The notes below the pieces were generated by a model that saw only the letters and a program-made list of their open reading frames with translations, searched no databases and was not told where the DNA came from. Shown one piece after another: positions 1-6,556 of a stretch of 7,135 bases of DNA. The stretch is from an uncultured Ruminococcus sp. (GTDB taxonomy: Bacteria; Bacillota; Clostridia; Oscillospirales; Ruminococcaceae). Position 1 is the stretch's first letter. Every line of letters begins with the position of its first letter. The DNA lies in the NCBI GenBank assembly GCA_937901485.1, contig CALGTT010000232.1:1-7135 (forward strand), in the 5' to 3' direction. The position numbers were made by a program, and so were the translations under genes.

Positions 1-249
1 AGCGCAAAGTGGGCCTGTCCTGCAATGGATCTGCCCTTCACCATCGTCCCCCATGCCATCGACGCGGCGGATTACCGCTTTGACGCTGTCACCCGCGCTG
101 AGGTGCGCGCTCATTACGGCCTGGAGGACTGCCTGGTGGTGGGCCATGTGGGCCGGCTGCAGTACCAGAAGAATCAGGCCTTCCTGCTGGAGGCCTTTGC
201 GAGGCTGCATCAGCGGGAGCCGCGTGCCCGGCTGGTGCTGGTGGGCGAT
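1..249 (+). CDS. Glycosyltransferase family 4 fragment, open at the left edge and fused in frame to RecD2
   Basis: This is the middle part of a GT-B fold glycosyltransferase of the GT4 / group 1 type, which moves sugars from nucleotide donors onto polysaccharide or glycolipid acceptors. The frame is open from base 1, so the ATG at 25 is an internal methionine and not the start. Visible family features are the TIVPHAID segment, which is the usual 'VPNAID' with His for Asn. After it come a basic stretch (TRAEVRAHYGL), then VVGHVGRLQYQKN, where the Gly-Arg and Lys residues normally contact the donor phosphates, and finally FLLEAFARLHQREPRARLVLVG. In a normal family member the chain would continue as G-D-G-P. 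Here it becomes helicase sequence straight after VLVGD. Both the acceptor half and the donor-binding C-terminus are missing, so no active transferase can come from it. Codons are very rich in G or C at the third position, more so than in the following genes. Confidence 0.75.
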
Positions 250-1134
250 CCCGACCAGCTGCCCTCGGTGGGTGCCGGCAATCTTCTGCGGCATCTGATC
301 GACAGCCAGTGTATGCCGGTCATTGCCCTCAAGGAAATTTTCCGGCAGGCACAGCAAAGCTGCATCGTCACCAATGCGCATAGGATTGTCAATGGTGAAA
401 TGCCCGATCTGACACAGAAAAACAATGATTTCTTCTTTTTCCACAGACTCGACTATCCGCAGGCTACCGACCTGCTGCTGGATCTGGTCTGCCGGAGATT
501 GCCCAATGCCTACCAGTATTCCCCCACCCATGACATTCAGGTCATCTGTCCGTCCAGACGCGGCTCATTGGGCGTTGTTGAGCTGAACAAGGCTCTCCAG
601 TCGCGGCTCAATCCCCCGACAGCGGAAAAATCCGAGGTCAAATCCGTGCTCTACCAGTTCCGCGAGGGGGACAAGGTGATGCAGACAAAGAACAATTATG
701 ACATCACATGGACAAAGGACGGCGAGAATGGTACGGGCATTTTTAATGGAGATATCGGGCATATCCGCACTATCAACCGGCGCAGGGGCGAGGCGGTCAT
801 TGACTTTGACGGACGCATTACGGTCTATCCGCTGATGCTCCTTGAACAGCTGGAGCTTGCGTATGCGATCACCGTCCACAAGAGTCAGGGCAGTGAGTTT
901 GAAGCGGTCATCATTCCGCTGCTGGGCAATTTCGAAAAACTCAGCTACCGCAATCTCCTCTACACGGCGGTCACGCGTGCCAAAAAGCTGCTGATCCTCA
1001 TCGGTTCGCCTATCAAGGTAGAGCAGATGGTCAGCAACAACCGCAGAACAAACCGCTATTCCTGCCTGCGGCATATGCTTGAACAGAGCATGGAAAAGGA
1101 GGGCGGCGATGACATGGACGCGCTCTTTGCTTGA
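235..1134 (+). CDS. recD2: RecD2-type ATP-dependent DNA helicase, C-terminal part only (N-terminus replaced)
   Basis: This is the C-terminal half of a superfamily 1B 5'-3' helicase of the RecD2/TraA type, a DNA repair and recombination motor. Visible motifs are GDPDQLPSVGAGN (motif III, bases 247-285), LKEIFRQA (motif IV, near base 330), the UvrD-like C-terminal AYAITVHKSQGSEF (motif V, near 865-905) and RNLLYTAVTRAKK (motif VI, near 950-990). The region FREGDKVMQTKNNYD and the NGDIG segment match the SH3-like insertion seen before motif V in RecD2. Full RecD2 is about 740 residues. The Walker A and DE-box motifs that should lie upstream are absent, because glycosyltransferase sequence occupies that position in the same frame. 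Without Walker A the encoded chimera could not hydrolyse ATP, so the intact gene was probably longer and the left end is a join. The stop codon overlaps the comF start by 26 bases, so recD2 is likely the proximal gene of this operon. Confidence 0.85.
   Translation: MLVGDPDQLPSVGAGNLLRHLIDSQCMPVIALKEIFRQAQQSCIVTNAHRIVNGEMPDLTQKNNDFFFFHRLDYPQATDLLLDLVCRRLPNAYQYSPTHDIQVICPSRRGSLGVVELNKALQSRLNPPTAEKSEVKSVLYQFREGDKVMQTKNNYDITWTKDGENGTGIFNGDIGHIRTINRRRGEAVIDFDGRITVYPLMLLEQLELAYAITVHKSQGSEFEAVIIPLLGNFEKLSYRNLLYTAVTRAKKLLILIGSPIKVEQMVSNNRRTNRYSCLRHMLEQSMEKEGGDDMDALFA
1096..1103 (+). promoter_or_regulatory. Ribosome binding site of comF
   Basis: AAGGAGGG lies five bases before the ATG at 1109 and inside the end of recD2. 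This near-perfect Shine-Dalgarno sequence decides the comF start in favour of 1109 over the TTG at 1079 in the same frame. Confidence 0.85.
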
Positions 1135-1813
1135 CTTCTTCTACCCCAACCGCTGTCCTGCCTGCGACGCGTTCATTGGTGCGCATGAGCTGCTCTGCGA
1201 AACCTGCGCGGACGCACTGCTCCTCGCACATGAGGACTACTGCCACTACTGCGGCAAGACCATTTGCAGATGCAAGCAGTTCTCGCCTGCCTATGACTAT
1301 GCCGTGGTCTGCTCGGTCTATCACGAAGCGATGCCGGCGGTCATCCGGCTCAAGGACTCGACCAATACCAATTTTGCGGTATACGCGGCGCAGATCCTTG
1401 CAAGCCGCCTGCAGCTGGGCAGTTCCTACTACAAGCAGATCGACTGCGTGATGCCCGTACCCATGCACCGCACCAAACAGCGGATGCGCGGCTACAATCA
1501 GGCGGCACTGATCGGCAGGGAGATCGCACGGCTGACGGACATCCCCTATCGGGAGGATCTGCTTACCAAGGGGCATTCCCGCACGGAACAGCACCGGCTT
1601 TCCGCACAGGAACGTGCCCATAATCTTGACAGCTTCGGCATACGGGACTGCGACCTCAGCGGAATGCGCATTCTGCTGTGTGACGATGTTCTGACAACCG
1701 GAAACACCATGCACCGCTGTGCGGAGCTTCTCAAAGAAAAGGGCGCATCGGCGGTGATCGCGGCGGCAGCGGCAACGACTGCCCCGAAACAGAAAGAAAA
1801 CCCATCATTTTAG
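1109..1813 (+). CDS. comF: ComF-family double zinc ribbon phosphoribosyltransferase-like protein
   Basis: This 234-residue protein has the standard ComF/ComFC layout. The N-terminal zinc ribbon has CPAC at residues 16-19 with C30 and C33. A second Cys cluster, CHYC at 45-48 with C53 and C55, follows. The phosphoribosyltransferase domain contains the family motif VPMHRTKQRMRGYNQA (about 117-132) and the PRPP-binding loop ILLCDDVLTTGNT (188-200) with its two acidic residues. ComFC is a cytoplasmic competence protein in Bacillus and Helicobacter, linked to handling of incoming single-stranded DNA; its exact reaction is not settled. The start is placed at 1109 because of the AAGGAGGG upstream. 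The gene overlaps recD2 by 26 bases and is followed after 11 bases by an mreB-like gene, so co-translation and a shared mRNA are likely. Length and motifs look intact. The last 12 or so residues (Ala/Thr, then KQKENPSF) are a low-complexity tail. Confidence 0.93.
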   Translation: MTWTRSLLDFFYPNRCPACDAFIGAHELLCETCADALLLAHEDYCHYCGKTICRCKQFSPAYDYAVVCSVYHEAMPAVIRLKDSTNTNFAVYAAQILASRLQLGSSYYKQIDCVMPVPMHRTKQRMRGYNQAALIGREIARLTDIPYREDLLTKGHSRTEQHRLSAQERAHNLDSFGIRDCDLSGMRILLCDDVLTTGNTMHRCAELLKEKGASAVIAAAAATTAPKQKENPSF

Positions 1814-1817
1814 GAGG
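1812..1817 (+). promoter_or_regulatory. Ribosome binding site of the mreB-like gene, overlapping the comF stop
   Basis: AGGAGG sits seven bases before the ATG at 1825 and shares its first two bases with the TAG stop codon of comF (1811-1813). A ribosome finishing comF therefore ends on this site. Confidence 0.85.
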
Positions 1818-1824
1818 AAATAAC

Positions 1825-2847
1825 ATGACAAATACACCGGATATCGGCATTGATCTCGGTACTTCCAATATCGTTATGACACTGGGCAAAAAGGGCGTGG
1901 TTCTGACTGAACCGTCCGTCATTGCCTACAATACATGCACCGAACGCATTCTGGCGGTCGGTCACGAGGCATACCGCATGATTGGCAAAACACCGCCCTA
2001 TATTGATGTGGTGCATCCGCTTTCGGAGGGCGTGATCTCGGATGATCTGCTGACGCAGTGTATGATCCGTGAATTCCTCATCAAGGTCAGCGGTCACCAG
2101 CTCATCAAGCCCCGTATCATCATCTGCGTGCCGTCCTTCATCACAGAGTTGGAAAAACGTGCGGTCGGTGATGCGGTCATGAGTGCCGGCTGCCGCAAGG
2201 CGTACCTGATCGACGCACCCATTGCCGCAATGCTCGGCGCAGGTGTCAACATCGGAAAAGCACGCGGGCACATGGTCGTGGACATCGGCGGCGGCACAAC
2301 GGATATTGCCATCGTTTCCATGAACGGCATCGTAACCTCCCACTCCATCAAATCCGCCGGAAACCGCATAGATCAGGCAATCGTCAAGTACATGATGAAC
2401 CGCTACAAGCTCCTGATCGGGGAACAGACGGCGGAGCAGATCAAGATGCGCCTGACCAATCTCTACGATCCGCGCGAGGATGTCACCATGACCGTCCGCG
2501 GACGCAGTGTGATGCGCGGTTTGCCGGATTCAGTGGAGATCAACGAAATGGAACTGTTTGATGCAATGGAGGACGAGATCTTCGCCATCATAGAGGCGGT
2601 CAAGAAGGTACTGGAGGAAACACCGCCGGAGCTTGTCGGCGATATTTACGAAAACGGCATCCTGCTGACTGGCGGCGGTTCTCTGCTGGGCGGACTGCGT
2701 GAGCTGATCCACCGTACGCTGAATGTCAACTGCGTGCTCGCCAAGGATGCGGTCAACTGCGTTGCGAAAGGCACGGGACTGGCATTCCAGAAGATCAACC
2801 ATCTGCTTGACGGCTTTGAGGGTGTGACCATCTACAAGTACCGCTGA
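1825..2847 (+). CDS. mreB: MreB/Mbl-family bacterial actin homologue
   Basis: This 340-residue protein is a full-length MreB-family actin. These ATP-binding filament proteins assemble under the membrane and direct the cell-wall elongation machinery. Actin-fold nucleotide motifs are in place: phosphate-1 IGIDLGTSNIVM (residues 7-18), the VPSFITELEKRAV segment (102-114) with the conserved Glu at 110, phosphate-2 VVDIGGGTTDIAIVS (151-165), and the adenosine motif ILLTGGGSLLGGL (279-291). The family signature IGEQTAEQIK is at 198-207. No membrane segment is seen, and the start does not carry an obvious amphipathic helix. The gene is not followed by mreC/mreD, the usual partners. It sits between comF and a ComEA-like gene, so it may be a second MreB/Mbl-type copy rather than the main elongation MreB. 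Function in wall synthesis is known for the family; any link to DNA uptake here is inference from context. The assignment to MreB rather than Mbl or MreBH is not decided. Confidence 0.92.
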   Translation: MTNTPDIGIDLGTSNIVMTLGKKGVVLTEPSVIAYNTCTERILAVGHEAYRMIGKTPPYIDVVHPLSEGVISDDLLTQCMIREFLIKVSGHQLIKPRIIICVPSFITELEKRAVGDAVMSAGCRKAYLIDAPIAAMLGAGVNIGKARGHMVVDIGGGTTDIAIVSMNGIVTSHSIKSAGNRIDQAIVKYMMNRYKLLIGEQTAEQIKMRLTNLYDPREDVTMTVRGRSVMRGLPDSVEINEMELFDAMEDEIFAIIEAVKKVLEETPPELVGDIYENGILLTGGGSLLGGLRELIHRTLNVNCVLAKDAVNCVAKGTGLAFQKINHLLDGFEGVTIYKYR

Positions 2848-3827
2848 TGAAACACAAGGGAAAAGTGCTTGTTTTCGCGATTTATTTTCTTTTTGTCATC
2901 GGCTTCTGCGCTGCGCATTATCTGTTCTATCGTGATTCCTTTTCCTACGTCACGCCTTACGAGCATCCAATGGAGTTTCCGACGGCACAGGAGGAAATTT
3001 ATCTCGACCTGAATGACGCGTCCGCCGCACAGCTTATGCGCATTCCGGGCGTGAGTCGGCCGCTGGCGGAGGAGATCGTCCGATATCGCGAGGAGATCGA
3101 CGGTTTCTCAGGTTTTCAGCAGCTTCTGAACGTGAAAGGAATGCCCAATCAGCTCTATCTCACGATCGGCGATTATCTCTATCTGACACCGGTGGAAACC
3201 GAAACGAATCCCGAAACGAAGCCGGAAACTGCACAAATTACGGAAACCTCACCTCCGGAAACACTGCCGCCCACGGAAACAGAGGCAGTAACGGAGCTTC
3301 TGCTTGATCTTAACACTGCAACCGCGGAGGAGCTTTGTCTGCTGCCGGAGATCGGCGAGGTCACAGCAGCAGCCATCGTTGCACATCGTGAAGCACTCGG
3401 CGGGTTTATCAACCGACGACAGCTTCTGGAAATCAGCGGCATCGGGGAATCGACACTCGCAAGAATTGCACCGCATCTGTATCTTCCCAACGAACAGCCC
3501 CTCCCCGAACCGACTGAACCGCCGACTATACCTGAACCAGAGCCGGAAACCACCGAAATTCTAGCCGAAATTGCCACTGATCCGCCGGAGATCCCCATCA
3601 TCAACCTCAATACTGCCACCGCTGAACAGCTGATGCTTCTGCCGAACTGCAGCGCAGAGCTTGCGGAAAATGTGCTCCGCCTGCGTGATGGAATTCATAT
3701 CTTTCAAAACATTCTGGAGGTCTTGTACACGGATGGTATGACGGACGAGCTCTACCTTTCATGGGAGCCATATCTTGCAGTGGATGATGCTGGAAATACA
3801 CAAATGAAAATGCCCGCTTCGGAATGA
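2847..3827 (+). CDS. Membrane-anchored protein with three ComEA-type helix-hairpin-helix modules
   Basis: The 326 residues begin with a short basic start (MKHKGK) and one hydrophobic segment at about 7-28, which should anchor the protein with the rest outside. Three ComEA-like helix-hairpin-helix modules follow at residues 52-113, 151-213 and 251-311. Each opens with a D/N-LN-x-A motif (LDLNDASA, LDLNTATA, INLNTATA). They are separated by two Pro/Glu/Thr-rich linkers, each about 37 residues. Module 2 has the best hairpin signals (PEIGEV, SGIGES). Module 1 has PGVS, and module 3 is degenerate (PNCSAE) with little of the Gly-rich hairpin left. Classical ComEA is a single-HhH dsDNA receptor for transformation, often with an SLBB domain, which is absent here. 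DNA binding is expected from the fold but not shown. The ATG overlaps the mreB stop by one base and has no Shine-Dalgarno site, so translation likely depends on reinitiation. It is the last gene of the operon. Confidence 0.88.
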   Translation: MKHKGKVLVFAIYFLFVIGFCAAHYLFYRDSFSYVTPYEHPMEFPTAQEEIYLDLNDASAAQLMRIPGVSRPLAEEIVRYREEIDGFSGFQQLLNVKGMPNQLYLTIGDYLYLTPVETETNPETKPETAQITETSPPETLPPTETEAVTELLLDLNTATAEELCLLPEIGEVTAAAIVAHREALGGFINRRQLLEISGIGESTLARIAPHLYLPNEQPLPEPTEPPTIPEPEPETTEILAEIATDPPEIPIINLNTATAEQLMLLPNCSAELAENVLRLRDGIHIFQNILEVLYTDGMTDELYLSWEPYLAVDDAGNTQMKMPASE

Positions 3828-3834
3828 AGCGGGC
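3812..3834 (+). terminator. Operon-end hairpin overlapping the stop codon of the HhH gene
   Basis: GCCCGCTTC (3812-3820) pairs perfectly with GAAGCGGGC (3826-3834) around a five-base loop. The TGA stop of the HhH gene (3825-3827) lies in the loop and the start of the right arm. The tail (TTCCTTTATAC) is only moderately T-rich. Read on the minus strand the stem is followed by ATTTTCATTTG, so it could also serve the convergent gene as a second terminator. Confidence 0.75.
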
Positions 3835-3852
3835 TTCCTTTATACATAAAAA

Positions 3853-3878
3853 GGCTGCCGCACATTTGTGCGGCAGCC
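3853..3878 (-). terminator. Rho-independent terminator of the GH48 gene
   Basis: An 11-base perfect stem (3853-3863 with 3868-3878) closes on a four-base loop. Read on the minus strand the stem ends directly in TTTTTATG, a good T-tract, about 20 bases after the stop codon of the cellulase. It is therefore the terminator of the minus-strand gene. On the plus strand it is followed only by CGTTGTTTC, so it is weaker in that direction but still backs up the operon terminator 19 bases before it. Confidence 0.88.
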
Positions 3879-3898
3879 CGTTGTTTCAGGAAAGGGAA

Positions 3899-6484
3899 TT
3901 ACTTAACCGGGAATTCCTTAACCAGATTGATTGTGTACTTCAGGATGTTCAGAGCGTCAACAGCAGTAGGCTTGCCATCGAGGTCAACGTCTGCATTTAC
4001 CTTACCCTGATCAGTGATAGCCTCACCAGCCAGCAGGTTTCTGTTCAGTGCCAGAACGTCGAGCAGGTTTACATCGCCGTCGCAGTTCACGTCACCGAGC
4101 AGAGTCTCACCAGGAGTTGTGGGAGTTGTCGGGCCCGGAGTCACGCTGCCCTCATCGGGAGTCAGATCCGGATACAGCTCTGCCATAGTACCCAGTGCCA
4201 TCAGGATGTCACCAGCGTGCCAGAATCTGTGGTATTCAAGCTCTACTGCGCCAACGTTTGTGAAGTCAGCCAGCTCAGCCTTACCAGCCTCAGAAGAAGC
4301 AGAGTTGTTGCCGCTCCAAGCTGCACCAGCAGCTACGTCCTTCTCGTATGCAGCCTTCAGCTCCTTAACCAGAGCAATAGCCTCATCGGAAGTCTTAGCA
4401 CCTACACAGTTGCCCTCGTACATAGAACGCAGGCTCAGGAAGGTTGCGCCGCTTGCAATGGTATCGCCGTTCGGCATTTCACCAGTGTAAGAAGACGGAA
4501 CATGTACCGGCTGAGAGAAGAATCTTGCCAGAGAACCATTGTGGTCAGTTCTGGTCAGACCGATGTTGTCACGGCCGAGCTTCCACTCACGGTCGAGCAG
4601 CTCCTTAGCCAGGTACAGTGCAGTTGCGCCGAGGTTTGCATCATCAGCAGCAATTGTCTGACCGTTGCCGTTTGTTACGCCGTCAACGATACCGGACTTA
4701 GCAGAAGAACCGATGGAATCTACAGCAGCCTTGGACAGATCAGCAGCAGTTACGCCCTTTGCCTTAGCATAGTAGATCAGGGTGTTTGCCAGAGAGGATA
4801 CGCAGCCAAGGTCAGTGCTGCCGTAGCCTGTGATGGTGCATGTCAGACCGGTGTTGCCAGTCGGAGCTTTGTTCCACTTGTCAGGCTGACCGCTCCAGTC
4901 GAGGTTGGACGGGATGAAGAAGTCGCCGTCAGCTGTCAGTACGGAGTTGTTTACGAACCAAGCAACCCACTTGCCGAGCATCTGATCGAGAGCTTCATCA
5001 ATGGCCATACCGCCGGGCTTAACATTGGACTTGTCGCCATCTTCCTTTACCCAGTAGAACAGCTCAGCCAGACGCTGTGTAGACCATACCTGGTTACCGA
5101 TCCAGTGGTTGGAACCCGGGTCAGCATATACAGGATGCTCAACATACATCATGCCATAGAATGTGGAAACGCCGGACGGATAACCCTCATAACGGCCCTT
5201 GTAGGAGTTGGTAGCACCACCAGCGAACGGACCATCAGCAGACTGCAGCCACTGATAGAATTCGAGCTGTCTCTGGAGAGATGTGGTGTAGTCCTTAGCT
5301 GCGCCCTGTGCCTTCATGCCGCCGCTCAGAGTAGAATCTGTCAGCAGACCGTAAGCAGCCAGCGGGTTCTGATAGAACTGATGAGCATGAGAGCAGCCGA
5401 TCTGCCATACCCAGTTCTGACCGGAGGAAGCGAGTGCGCCGCCCCAAGATGTGTACCAGTTTCTCAGATAGTGAGCACTGTCATAGCCAGCGTTGCCGTT
5501 GGACCAGCTTGTGTTCTCACCGATTGCCTGGTAGTACTTATCAAAGAAGTTGTTACGCAGTTCGTCACCCATCATGGATGCCTTTGCGTTTACGCTGGAG
5601 TCATCAACACCCCACTGAATTGCGTCGTATACAGCCTGGATTGTACGGTCCTCAGCGTCAGGAGCATTGGTGTATGCATACTGTGCAGTTACCTCAGTAT
5701 CTCTGTTGAAGATACCCTTCATACCCTTCTGAGGATTACCAAACTTCTTCTCTTCAATACACGGATGCGGAACAGTTTCCCAGCAGGACTCCTGCTCACC
5801 ACGCTGGAATGTATTGATGAATGTGAAGTCAGTGCCGGAACCGAAACCATACCAGTTCTCAACGTCTGCCAGCCAGTGCATCAGATACAGACCCTTCTGA
5901 CCGGAATATGCAGATGTGAAATAGCTGTGGATCGGGTTCTCAGCTGTCTTTTCAGGCTCAGATGCCCACTCATCAGGGCACTGATCGGGAGTATCATACT
6001 CGCCGCAGTACTGAGCACTTACAGAACCGCCCCAGAAGTTATCCTGAACTGTCGGGATCATGTTCTCCATAGTTGCCCAAGCCTTAGCCAGATCAGCTGT
6101 GTAGGTGAGGCTGCCCTCGTCTACCTGATCAGCATGGTTCTTTGCAATGTTATCTCTCATTGCAGCTACCCATACCAGGTAGGACATAGCCTCAGATGTT
6201 GTCTCGTGACCGTAGTCAGGAGCCTCGATGATTACTTCCTCAACGGAATGGAACGGGATACCGAATGCAGAACTGGAAGAACCGTTCTTGCTCAGGTAGC
6301 CATTCTCAACACCGTTTGTTACGACATCATCATACAGGGACAGAAAACGCTCTGCATATGTGTCGTCGCCGAATGCCTCAGCCTTGTCTCTTGCTGCGGA
6401 TGCAACAGTTGCTACCATTGCGTTTGTAGCCATCGCTGCGGACAGTACAGCGGCAATGAAAGCCTTGCTCTTCTTAAAAAGCAT
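3899..6484 (-). CDS. cel48A: Secreted GH48 cellulase with C-terminal type I dockerin (cellulosomal exoglucanase)
   Basis: This 861-residue protein is a glycoside hydrolase family 48 enzyme. The family's inverting, processive exocellulases release mainly cellobiose from reducing chain ends and are core cellulosome components. Residues 1-30 are a signal peptide (MLFKKSK, hydrophobic Ala/Val stretch, cleavage likely after ASA at 28-30). The GH48 domain spans about 38-773. Its signature GIPFHSVEEVIIEAPDYGHETTSE ends in E98, which from memory of CelF Glu55 should be the general acid. Other blocks are MHWLADVENWYGFG, INTFQRG, WETVPHP, YTNAPDAEDR and YHRFW. A Thr/Pro linker (775-794) leads to the dockerin (795-861). 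The start at 6484 is chosen because it begins the signal peptide and has GAGAGGGG upstream; the frame runs on to 6676 but the extra part is not protein-like. The gene stands alone with its own promoter and terminator. Codon choice is strongly biased, suggesting high expression. No catalytic block appears damaged. Confidence 0.96.
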   Translation of the reverse strand: MLFKKSKAFIAAVLSAAMATNAMVATVASAARDKAEAFGDDTYAERFLSLYDDVVTNGVENGYLSKNGSSSSAFGIPFHSVEEVIIEAPDYGHETTSEAMSYLVWVAAMRDNIAKNHADQVDEGSLTYTADLAKAWATMENMIPTVQDNFWGGSVSAQYCGEYDTPDQCPDEWASEPEKTAENPIHSYFTSAYSGQKGLYLMHWLADVENWYGFGSGTDFTFINTFQRGEQESCWETVPHPCIEEKKFGNPQKGMKGIFNRDTEVTAQYAYTNAPDAEDRTIQAVYDAIQWGVDDSSVNAKASMMGDELRNNFFDKYYQAIGENTSWSNGNAGYDSAHYLRNWYTSWGGALASSGQNWVWQIGCSHAHQFYQNPLAAYGLLTDSTLSGGMKAQGAAKDYTTSLQRQLEFYQWLQSADGPFAGGATNSYKGRYEGYPSGVSTFYGMMYVEHPVYADPGSNHWIGNQVWSTQRLAELFYWVKEDGDKSNVKPGGMAIDEALDQMLGKWVAWFVNNSVLTADGDFFIPSNLDWSGQPDKWNKAPTGNTGLTCTITGYGSTDLGCVSSLANTLIYYAKAKGVTAADLSKAAVDSIGSSAKSGIVDGVTNGNGQTIAADDANLGATALYLAKELLDREWKLGRDNIGLTRTDHNGSLARFFSQPVHVPSSYTGEMPNGDTIASGATFLSLRSMYEGNCVGAKTSDEAIALVKELKAAYEKDVAAGAAWSGNNSASSEAGKAELADFTNVGAVELEYHRFWHAGDILMALGTMAELYPDLTPDEGSVTPGPTTPTTPGETLLGDVNCDGDVNLLDVLALNRNLLAGEAITDQGKVNADVDLDGKPTAVDALNILKYTINLVKEFPVK
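3902..4102 (-). other. Dockerin type I domain of the GH48 protein
   Basis: The last 67 residues hold two calcium-loop-plus-helix repeats. The first loop is DVNCDGDVNLLD, with Asp1, Asn3, Asp5, Asn9 and Asp12 as ligands. The second is DVDLDGKPTAVD, with Asp1, Asp3, Asp5, Thr9 and Asp12. Helices LALNRNLLA and ALNILKYTINLV follow them. Dockerins dock the enzyme onto cohesins of a scaffoldin, so this enzyme is expected to work in a cellulosome. No scaffoldin or cohesin is encoded in the window. The residues at loop positions 10-11 differ between the repeats (LL and AV), so the two halves are not symmetrical. Confidence 0.93.
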
Positions 6485-6492
6485 TGAAATTT

Positions 6493-6500
6493 CCCCTCTC
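6493..6500 (-). promoter_or_regulatory. Ribosome binding site of the GH48 gene
   Basis: On the minus strand GAGAGGGG lies eight bases before the ATG at 6484. It fits the start of the signal peptide and rules out the much longer upstream reading. Confidence 0.75.
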
Positions 6501-6556
6501 GTAAAGTATTTGGGCTTTGCCCGATTTTGTTTTTTGGGATGACTCCCTCTTTCGTA

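Noticed and set aside
25..27. ATG at 25 as the start of the first gene
   Set aside because: The frame is open to base 1 and the family needs about 200 more residues before this point. No ribosome site precedes it.
1079..1081. TTG at 1079 as the comF start
   Set aside because: The ATG at 1109 has a near-perfect AAGGAGGG at five bases, and family members start close to the FFYPNRCPAC segment.
1031..1714. Minus-strand 227-codon frame opposite comF
   Set aside because: It is a shadow of comF with no ribosome site or recognisable domain.
3824..6487. Plus-strand open frame of 887 codons
   Set aside because: It is the exact codon-register mirror of the GH48 gene. It has no ribosome binding site, an odd Cys/Ser/Val-rich composition and no domain. 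It is explained by the absence of TTA, CTA and TCA in the real gene.
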